Source of the DNA: Chitinophagales bacterium
Lineage (GTDB): Bacteria; Bacteroidota; Bacteroidia; Chitinophagales; Saprospiraceae
Length of the DNA stretch: 5,579 nucleotides
Assembly: GCA_013298445.1 (NCBI GenBank)
Contig: JAAFHQ010000426.1
Coordinates: 1 to 5,579, forward strand
Reading direction: 5' to 3'
Shown here piece after piece: positions 1 to 4,642 of this stretch. How positions within the stretch are numbered: position 1 is the stretch's first letter; each line of letters starts with the position of its first letter. The notes beneath the pieces were generated by a model that worked only from the letters and a program-made list of their open reading frames with translations, was not told the DNA's origin and searched no databases. The translations under genes were made by a program, and so were the position numbers.

Positions 1-16
1 ATGATTTTTTTCATTT

Positions 17-37
17 CTGTTCCTAACTCTGGAACAG
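17..37. repeat. Small hairpin near left edge
   Basis: A 7-bp perfect stem, CTGTTCC (17-23) with GGAACAG (31-37), encloses a 7-base loop. It could belong to the 3' end of a gene lying to the left or be an operator. No T-run follows it on the plus strand, so a terminator role is weak. Confidence 0.35.
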
Positions 38-82
38 CACTACCGCTCACAGGTTTTTATGCAACGTTAAAAAAATTTTAAT

Positions 83-98
83 TATCAATCGATTGATA
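83..98. promoter_or_regulatory. 16-bp perfect palindrome, possible operator
   Basis: TATCAATCGATTGATA is a perfect palindrome with no spacer. It lies in an AT-rich stretch (about 58-110) upstream of the glucosaminidase gene, where a promoter would be expected. The symmetry suits binding of a dimeric regulator, but no regulator family is recognised from the sequence. TAACTTTT at 104-111 resembles the Bacteroidota -7 box (TAnnTTTG) with one mismatch, but no -33 TTTG is seen at the right distance. Confidence 0.3.
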
Positions 99-116
99 TT
101 GTTTAACTTTTCGCCG

Positions 117-130
117 CCGTTGAAAAACGG
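117..130. repeat. Small GAAA-loop hairpin
   Basis: CCGTT (117-121) pairs with AACGG (126-130) around a GAAA loop, which in RNA would be a stable GNRA tetraloop. It lies between the AT-rich promoter-like stretch and the large inverted repeat, so it could be part of the 5' leader of the following gene. Confidence 0.3.
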
Positions 131-142
131 AATATCAAAAAA

Positions 143-247
143 GTTGAGAAGGTTGAGGAGTTGAGAAGTTGAGGCTACCGCGAGCGATTTTGATAAAGTC
201 ATTGTCTAAGTCGCTCGCGGTAGCCTCAACTTCTCAACCTTCTCAAC
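143..247. repeat. Octamer-armed inverted repeat 1 (GTTGAG type)
   Basis: A perfect 28-bp inverted repeat (160-187 with 211-238) surrounds a 23-base loop (188-210). The outer arms are tandem units of the form NNGTTGAG. GTTGAG occurs at 143, 152, 160 and 168 on the left, and its complement CTCAAC at 225, 233 and 242 on the right. The unit spacing is 8 bp except for the outermost, which is 9 bp on both sides. The left arm therefore has exactly one extra 8-bp unit (158-165). With that unit looped out, the pairing extends to about 37 bp. The inner stem carries GGCTACCGCGAGCGA. The element ends 18 bases before the ATG at 266, so it probably lies in the 5' leader of the glucosaminidase mRNA. Confidence 0.85.
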
Positions 248-265
248 CTCCTAAACCCACAAGCC

Positions 266-1726
266 ATGATTTTTTTGAAAAACAGCCTATTGATTTGTTT
301 GTCCCTTTTGGTGTACGGATGCGCCCAAGCGCAACCCAAGGACATGGAAGAAAAAATGGCCTACGTAGAGCGTTACCGCCTCCTGGCCGTAGAGGAAATG
401 GAACGCACCGGCATCCCCGCCAGCATCAAACTGGGCCAGGGTTTGCTGGAGTCGCGTTGGGGCACCAGTGATTTGTCGCGCCTGGCCAACAACCATTTTG
501 GCATCAAATGTGGCAAAGACTGGAATGGCGAAGGTTATTACAAAGAAGACGATGACCTCAACGACAAAGGGGAGCTCATCAAATCCTGCTTCCGCGTTTA
601 TGGTAGCGCCGAGCAGTGTTACCGCGATCATTCGGCTTTCCTGATGAACCCGGCCAAAAAAGAACGTTATGGCCCCTTGTTTGAGCTCAAACGTACCGAC
701 TATAAAGCTTGGGCGGAAGGCTTGAAAAAAGGAGGTTACGCCACCGACCCCGGATATCCCAGCAAACTGGTCAAACTGATTGAAGACCTGGGTTTGCACC
801 GTTACGATGAAATTACCTACCAAGACTTGTTGTCTGAATTGGGCACTTTGCCCACCCTTACCCAGCCTGATTCACCCGAAAAAGCCAAACCCGTTTTGGT
901 AGTAGGGGTACCCCAATCCACCAACGATGTGAAGTTCATTGTAGCTGGTGCCGGACAAACCGTGAAAGACATTGCCTCCAAGCAATACGTATCCCCCAAA
1001 TCCCTGATGCACTACAACCCGCACATCAGCGGCGCGGACGAAGCGCTCAAAGCGGGCACTCGGGTGTTTTTGCAGTCTAAGCCCAAAGCCTGGCGCGGTC
1101 AGGAAACCTACCACAAGGTGCGCAAAGGAGAAGGTATGGTCGACATTTCGGTGCTGTATGCCATCGACCTGGATAAACTCTACATCCGCAATAAAATGAG
1201 CCACGGCCAGGAACCTGCCGAAAATGCTGAGGTCAAAATACGCGGTGGAAAAATCAAAAAACAGCCAAAACTGAAAAGTGACCAGCCCGATAAAAAACCA
1301 ACGCCCATGCCTACGGTGCCCAAAACCAACGCACCTGGCAATACCAATGGCACCAATACTTCCACTGTTCCCCCTGCCACGACTTCCACAAGCAACGAAT
1401 CCAAAACCAAGGTTCCGGCCAACCAGGCTCCGCTTAACCCTGTAAACACCAGCACGACAGGGGGAACCTCATCAGTCAACAAGGCAAACCCAGCCAATCC
1501 TGGCGGGAGCGATCCTTTTGGCAAATCTAACCCAGCACCAAATTCGGGTACACCAGGTACAGGTGCCACTGGCTCCGTTGTTGCCCCGCAATACCATCTG
1601 GTGATGGAGGGAGACACCCTGGAAAGTTTGGCGCAAAAGTTCAAAACCTCCATTGATGGCTTGAAGAAGCTCAACAATTTGAATACCGAGGAGTGTAAGG
1701 TGGGATCAAGAATTCGGGTGAAGTAA
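266..1726 (+). CDS. Exported glucosaminidase (GH73-type) with LysM repeats
   Basis: A 486-residue peptidoglycan hydrolase, predicted to cleave beta-1,4 GlcNAc-MurNAc bonds in the periplasm or on the cell surface. Residues 1-22 form a hydrophobic export signal. YGC19 could be a relaxed lipobox, with AQAQ just after it as an alternative signal peptidase I site. Residues about 30-180 match the FlgJ/GH73 glucosaminidase fold: GQGLLESRWG carries the expected catalytic Glu62, followed by ANNHFGIKC (75-82), the FRVY...DHSAFL segment (109-126) and a closing YATDPGYPSKLVKLIEDLGL (158-177). A LysM-like repeat lies at about 223-270, a more divergent one at 282-327, and a clear C-terminal LysM (YHLVMEGDTLESLAQKF...) at 443-485. 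A Pro/Thr/Asn/Ser-rich low-complexity linker of about 110 residues precedes the last LysM. The start is chosen because it opens directly into the signal peptide; no Shine-Dalgarno is visible, as is usual in Bacteroidota. The enzyme class is secure; the membrane anchoring is less so. Confidence 0.92.
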   Translation: MIFLKNSLLICLSLLVYGCAQAQPKDMEEKMAYVERYRLLAVEEMERTGIPASIKLGQGLLESRWGTSDLSRLANNHFGIKCGKDWNGEGYYKEDDDLNDKGELIKSCFRVYGSAEQCYRDHSAFLMNPAKKERYGPLFELKRTDYKAWAEGLKKGGYATDPGYPSKLVKLIEDLGLHRYDEITYQDLLSELGTLPTLTQPDSPEKAKPVLVVGVPQSTNDVKFIVAGAGQTVKDIASKQYVSPKSLMHYNPHISGADEALKAGTRVFLQSKPKAWRGQETYHKVRKGEGMVDISVLYAIDLDKLYIRNKMSHGQEPAENAEVKIRGGKIKKQPKLKSDQPDKKPTPMPTVPKTNAPGNTNGTNTSTVPPATTSTSNESKTKVPANQAPLNPVNTSTTGGTSSVNKANPANPGGSDPFGKSNPAPNSGTPGTGATGSVVAPQYHLVMEGDTLESLAQKFKTSIDGLKKLNNLNTEECKVGSRIRVK

Positions 1727-1818
1727 AACTAGTTTTTTCGTAACTATTTAGCACCCATCCACCTGTAGCTTCGAGCGCTAAAAAGTAATACATTCTTTTA
1801 GAGAAGCAATTTTTTTTG

Positions 1819-1836
1819 ATTTGGCTACCGCCAAAT
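1819..1836. repeat. ATTTGGC hairpin
   Basis: ATTTGGC (1819-1825) pairs perfectly with GCCAAAT (1830-1836) around a TACC loop. The same 7-base arms occur again at 1912-1918 and 1922-1928, so the two hairpins could also cross-pair. The internal GGCTACCGC (1823-1831) is shared with inverted repeat 1 (173-181). Confidence 0.6.
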
Positions 1837-1842
1837 GTTTTA

Positions 1843-1959
1843 TAACCGCGACGACGCGACGGCGCGACGCGACGTGTGCTTCGCACACTTTCACGTCGTT
1901 TTGCGTCGCTCATTTGGCGCAGCCAAATGAATCGTCGCGCCGTCGCGTCGTCGCGGTTA
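1843..1959. repeat. Octamer-armed inverted repeat 2 (CGCGACGN type), nested hairpins
   Basis: A perfect 27-bp GC-rich inverted repeat (1843-1869 with 1933-1959) opens with TAACCGCGACGACG. The left arm consists of octamers CGCGACGA, CGCGACGG and CGCGACGC (1847-1870). Two further hairpins lie in its 63-base centre. The first has CGACGTG (1870-1876) pairing with CACGTCG (1892-1898), with an alternative stem GTGTGC/GCACAC (1874-1879 with 1883-1888). The second is CATTTGGC/GCCAAATG (1911-1918 with 1922-1929) with a 3-base loop. The whole can fold as a cruciform or a branched RNA. Confidence 0.85.
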
Positions 1960-1970
1960 CAAAAAATCAA

Positions 1971-1983
1971 GCAGCGAAGCTGC
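1971..1983. repeat. GCAGC/GCTGC mini-hairpin
   Basis: GCAGC (1971-1975) and GCTGC (1979-1983) form a 5-bp stem with a GAA loop, directly after inverted repeat 2. It is short, and is listed as one of a chain of small hairpins in the block. Confidence 0.35.
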
Positions 1984-2007
1984 GAAAAAACTTTTGGCAT
2001 TACTATT

Positions 2008-2028
2008 CACCGCTCGCCGCTAGCGGTG
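2008..2028. repeat. CACCGCT/AGCGGTG hairpin
   Basis: CACCGCT (2008-2014) pairs with AGCGGTG (2022-2028) around a 7-base loop. It overlaps an alternative perfect palindrome, CCGCTAGCGG (2017-2026). It lies between the two large inverted repeats. Confidence 0.4.
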
Positions 2029-2044
2029 GATTTTATATTCAAAT

Positions 2045-2146
2045 TTTTTCACCACAAAGGCACAAAGACACAAAGACACAAAGACACAAAGACATTAAGC
2101 TCTAAAATGTTGTGTCTTTGTGTCTTTGTGCCTTTGTGGTGAAAAA
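2045..2146. repeat. Octamer-armed inverted repeat 3 (CACAAAGA type)
   Basis: A perfect 36-bp inverted repeat (2045-2080 with 2111-2146) surrounds a 30-base centre. The left side has CACAAAGG once (2053-2060) followed by four tandem CACAAAGA units (2061-2092). The right side has two TCTTTGTG units (2115-2130) followed by CCTTTGTG (2131-2138), plus a half unit (TGTG, 2111-2114). The left arm is therefore about two octamers longer. Repeats of this ACCACAAAGGCACAAAGA type are, to my recollection, dispersed between genes in several bacterial phyla. The small stem CCGCC/GGCGG (2149-2153 with 2157-2161) follows directly. Confidence 0.85.
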
Positions 2147-2209
2147 TTCCGCCGCAGGCGGCTGCTAAATAGTTACTTTATTCTTAACATTGTTCAAAAG
2201 AACAGTCGC

Positions 2210-3835
2210 ATGAAAAGAGCTTACATCAGTTTGTTCCTATTAGGAGCAGGAGCCTTGCTTTTTTGGTCCTTTAAGCCCCAAAAGCAGGAGCGCCCCAACA
2301 TCGTCTTCATCATGTCCGACGATCATGCCTACCAGGCCATCTCGGCTTACAGCGATAAATTGTTACAAACCCCCAATATCGACCGCATCGCCAAAGAAGG
2401 GATGCTGTTTACCAATGCCTGCGTCACCAACTCGATTTGTGCACCCTCGCGGGCCGTCATCCTCACCGGCAAACACAGCCACCTCAACGGGAAAATTGAC
2501 AACTACTTCCCTTTTGATACCACCAATGTCACTTTTCCCCAACTGCTGCAAGCCAATGGCTACCAGACGGCCATGTTTGGCAAACTCCATTTTGGCAACA
2601 ATCCCAAGGGTTTTGACGAATTCAAAATCCTGCCCGATCAAGGGAATTATTACAACCCGGACTTCATCACCAAAAAAGAAGGCAACATCAAGTTGACCGG
2701 CTATGTCACCGATCTCATCACCGACATGACCCTCAACTGGCTGAAAAACGATCGCAAGAAAGACAAACCCTTCTTCCTGGCCTATTTGCACAAGGCACCC
2801 CACCGCGAATGGCTCCCGGCTGAACGCCACTACAAGGAATTCATTAACCGCAAGTTTCCGGAACCTGCCACCCTTTTCGACAACTACGAAGGCCGGGGCC
2901 GGGCCTCCAAAGAGCAGGAAATGAACCTCCTCACGCACATGAACTGGGCGGGTGATTCCAAAATTTCCCCCGAGAACATGGATAAATTGGGCATCAAGGA
3001 ATCTCATGCCTACGACAAACGCAATTACAATGGCACAATTGGACGGATGAACGAAGCCCAACGCAAAGAATGGAACGCGGTGTACGGCAAAATGAACGAG
3101 GAATTCATCCAAAACTACCCCAAAATGACCCAGGAAGACCAAATGCGCTGGCGCTATCAGCGCTACATGCAGGACTATCTGGGCTGCATTGCAGCCGTGG
3201 ACGAGGGAGTAGGAGCGGTGTTGGACTTTTTGAAAGCAAATGGCCTGGACAAAAATACCATTGTGGTGTACACCTCCGATCAGGGGTTTTACCTGGGCGA
3301 GCATGGCTGGTTCGACAAACGTTTCATTTTTGATGAGTCGTTCAAAACCCCTCTCCTGGTCAAATGGCCCGGCGTAATCCAGGCGGGCTCACGCAATTCC
3401 CAAATGGTGCAAAACCTGGACTTTGCCCAAACTTTCCTGGAAGCTGCGGGCATCAAGCCCCCCGGCGATATGCAGGGCGAAAGCCTGATCCCCATCTTTA
3501 AAGGCAAGGGCCAAAACTTCCGGGACGCGGCTTACTACCACTATTACGAGTACCCCAGCGTCCACATGGTCAAGCGACACTACGGAATTGTCACCGAACA
3601 ATACAAACTGGTGCATTTTTACTACGACATCGATGAATGGGAATTGTACGATCGAATGAATGACAAAAACGAAATGAAAAACGTGTACAATGATCCTAAG
3701 TATGCCAAAGTAAGGGCAGAACTGCACAAAAAATTGGCCAAATTGCGGACGAAGTACAAGGATTCAGAGGCTCTGGATAAAATGTACATTGAGAAATATA
3801 AAGTGTTGGAGGCGGAGGGGAGGATTTTTAAGTGA
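2210..3835 (+). CDS. Exported type I sulfatase (S1 family, formylglycine-dependent)
   Basis: A 541-residue arylsulfatase-fold enzyme predicted to remove sulfate esters from a sulfated glycan. Residues 4-21 are a hydrophobic export or anchor segment with no clear AxA cleavage site. The active-site motif CAPSR (77-81), followed by AVILTGKH, carries Cys77, expected to become formylglycine. Expected metal and substrate ligands are present: Asp37-Asp38 (FIMSDDH), Lys125 and His127 (FGKLHFG), the HKAPHREW segment (His194/His198), Asp357-Gln358, and Lys370 in TSDQGFYLGEHGWFDKR (355-371). The C-terminal 90 residues or so, with WELYDRMNDKNEMKN (477-491), fit the DUF4976-type tail. By the SDQGFYLGEHGWFDKR signature it resembles Bacteroides sulfatases annotated as acting on N-acetylglucosamine-6-sulfate or heparan sulfate, but the substrate is inference. 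The start at 2210 is preferred over an in-frame ATG at 2120, which lies inside inverted repeat 3 and would put a charged stretch before the signal. No SusC/SusD partner is visible. Confidence 0.93.
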   Translation: MKRAYISLFLLGAGALLFWSFKPQKQERPNIVFIMSDDHAYQAISAYSDKLLQTPNIDRIAKEGMLFTNACVTNSICAPSRAVILTGKHSHLNGKIDNYFPFDTTNVTFPQLLQANGYQTAMFGKLHFGNNPKGFDEFKILPDQGNYYNPDFITKKEGNIKLTGYVTDLITDMTLNWLKNDRKKDKPFFLAYLHKAPHREWLPAERHYKEFINRKFPEPATLFDNYEGRGRASKEQEMNLLTHMNWAGDSKISPENMDKLGIKESHAYDKRNYNGTIGRMNEAQRKEWNAVYGKMNEEFIQNYPKMTQEDQMRWRYQRYMQDYLGCIAAVDEGVGAVLDFLKANGLDKNTIVVYTSDQGFYLGEHGWFDKRFIFDESFKTPLLVKWPGVIQAGSRNSQMVQNLDFAQTFLEAAGIKPPGDMQGESLIPIFKGKGQNFRDAAYYHYYEYPSVHMVKRHYGIVTEQYKLVHFYYDIDEWELYDRMNDKNEMKNVYNDPKYAKVRAELHKKLAKLRTKYKDSEALDKMYIEKYKVLEAEGRIFK

Positions 3836-3890
3836 GGAGTGGGGATTTGATCTGGTAGTCTAGGGGCAAGGGATTTTATAAATTTTGCCA

Positions 3891-3931
3891 CCACTGGCAG
3901 TTGTTTCCAAAATGGAAACAACTGCCAGTGG
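3891..3931. terminator. 19-bp perfect hairpin between convergent genes, probable bidirectional terminator
   Basis: The arm 3891-3909 (starting CCACTGGCAGTTG) pairs perfectly with 3913-3931 around an AAA loop. It lies in the 134-bp gap between the convergent sulfatase and lipoprotein genes, the position expected for a shared terminator. There is no U-run on the plus side. On the minus side the sequence after the stem is AT-rich (TGGCAAAATTTATAAAATC). Termination is inferred from position and stem strength. Confidence 0.55.
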
Positions 3932-3969
3932 GTCCATAGCAACCAATTACCTTAACTCCTAACTTCCAG

Positions 3970-4560
3970 TCATCTATCATCCATTTTAATAGTTATATGT
4001 AAATACTTTCGCACAAAATGATTGGCGCATTCGTAATCATAACCAAACGCGATATTTTTGCTTATGCTATCAATGCTATAAGCAATTGGAATGAAATCTT
4101 CATGCTCGACTTGATACCCCTTATTCGAATCGATTAGTAGTGCCTTGTGTGGTTGAATACAATGTCCATTGGCTCCAGGAGGTGCTAGATAGTATTCTAC
4201 AATAGCATCTGTATAGTCATTATGGTTAATATCGATTTTGTGAAAGCTTAAGAATTCTACCACTTCTTTAATTGTATCTCCTTCTAGTAGCAAATCTGGA
4301 ACTTCATCCTGAGTCCAATAACCCTTTTTTTGAAAATATCGATGCACAATTTGTTTAGCAAGGGCAGCAGAAAGTGTATCCCCTCGATAGTTTGAAGGGG
4401 TAAGATTGCCTATATGCAAGGTTGTATCGATTACTGGAATAGGCAAAGTATCATGAGGTGCATTCCTTTTAATTCCAGCTCCCGAAGGACGCTGTTTCGA
4501 AGAACAAGAAAAGCAGCAAATGGTCAATAAAAAAGCACCTAAAAGAGCATATTTTTTCAT
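3970..4560 (-). CDS. Small lipoprotein of unknown function
   Basis: A 196-residue protein starting MKKYALLGAFLLTICCFSC. The positive N-terminus, hydrophobic core and FSC19-SS give a lipoprotein signal, with Cys19 the likely lipidated residue and the mature protein probably in the outer membrane or periplasm. An ATG 33 bases further upstream (4593) would add the charged stretch MERKQWKKDEL before the signal, so 4560 is preferred; no convincing Shine-Dalgarno decides it. I recognise no family. A Ca-loop-like segment, D110-I-N112-H-N114-D-Y-T-D118 followed by AIVEYY, resembles the DxNxDGxxDAVV loops of many envelope proteins, with Asn-Asp in place of Asp-Gly. A helix-like stretch (63-80) precedes it, and three cysteines lie in the mature part (19, 134, 178). 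The gene is clearly AT-richer than its neighbours (hand counts of 23/60 and 22/60 G+C in two stretches, against 36/60 in a sulfatase stretch). It lies downstream of the 4643 gene in the same direction, with a possible terminator between them. Confidence 0.82.
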   Translation of the reverse strand: MKKYALLGAFLLTICCFSCSSKQRPSGAGIKRNAPHDTLPIPVIDTTLHIGNLTPSNYRGDTLSAALAKQIVHRYFQKKGYWTQDEVPDLLLEGDTIKEVVEFLSFHKIDINHNDYTDAIVEYYLAPPGANGHCIQPHKALLIDSNKGYQVEHEDFIPIAYSIDSISKNIAFGYDYECANHFVRKYLHITIKMDDR

Positions 4561-4599
4561 CAACTCGTCTTTTTTCCATTGTTTTCTTTCCATACGGAT

Positions 4600-4623
4600 T
4601 AAAATTTAGCCGAAGCAATTTTA
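4600..4623 (-). terminator. UUCG-loop hairpin, possible terminator of the 4643 gene
   Basis: Read on the minus strand, TAAAATTGC-TTCG-GC-TA-AATTTTA folds into a 7+2 bp stem with a two-base bulge. The loop is UUCG closed by C-G, a very stable RNA tetraloop. It lies 19 bases beyond the stop of the upstream minus-strand gene and before the lipoprotein start at 4560. The tail is A/U-rich (AATTTTAATCC) rather than a pure U-run. If it works, the lipoprotein gene needs its own promoter, which I could not identify. Confidence 0.4.
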
Positions 4624-4642
4624 GGGCGATACCTGGTCTCCC

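Larger units (their letters stand above)
1740..2176. repeat. 437-bp hairpin block bounded by a 14-bp inverted pair
   Basis: The sequence at 1740-1753 (GTAACTATTTAGCA) recurs as a perfect reverse complement at 2163-2176. Between them lie no credible gene and at least six hairpins, including two large octamer-armed inverted repeats. The arrangement resembles a non-autonomous, MITE-like element with terminal inverted repeats. No matching direct repeat directly flanks the two ends (TTTTTC on the left, TTTATT on the right). A TA dinucleotide occurs inside both termini (1741-1742 and 2174-2175), which could be a TA target duplication if the true ends lie one base further in. The gene-free interval 1727-2209 is thus almost entirely repeat structure. 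Confidence 0.4.

Noticed and set aside
1..276. Direct repeat ATGATTTTTTT at 1-11 and 266-276
   Set aside because: The match is 11 bases of mostly T and the following bases differ (C against G), so it is likely coincidence.
287..823. A 178-codon open frame on the minus strand
   Set aside because: It is antisense to the conserved GH73 domain of the hydrolase and has no independent motif.
1778..1817. Intrinsic terminator after the hydrolase gene
   Set aside because: The CTAAAA/TTTTAG stem is only 6 bp with a 12-base loop, and the eight-T run at 1810-1817 lies 8 bases away from it; too weak to call.
2053..2138. CRISPR-like array
   Set aside because: The repeats are 8 bp, directly tandem and without spacers, and the two sides are in opposite orientation.
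1821..2142. Overlapping plus-strand open frames of about 90 codons in the repeat block
   Set aside because: They run through inverted repeats 2 and 3; their peptides simply read the repeats (such as KDTKTQRHKDTKT) and have no domain-like features.
2185..2192. Bacteroidota -7 promoter box (TAACATTG) before the sulfatase
   Set aside because: It has one mismatch to TAnnTTTG, no TTTG at the -33 distance, and would give a very short leader; not enough to annotate.
2120..2209. In-frame 30-codon upstream extension of the sulfatase
   Set aside because: The ATG lies within the right arm of inverted repeat 3, and the extension adds a charged stretch before a normal signal segment starting at 2210.
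2363..3304. A 313-codon open frame on the minus strand
   Set aside because: It is fully antisense to the well-supported sulfatase gene, and its sequence shows the Val/Phe/Gly-rich pattern typical of a reverse-strand shadow.
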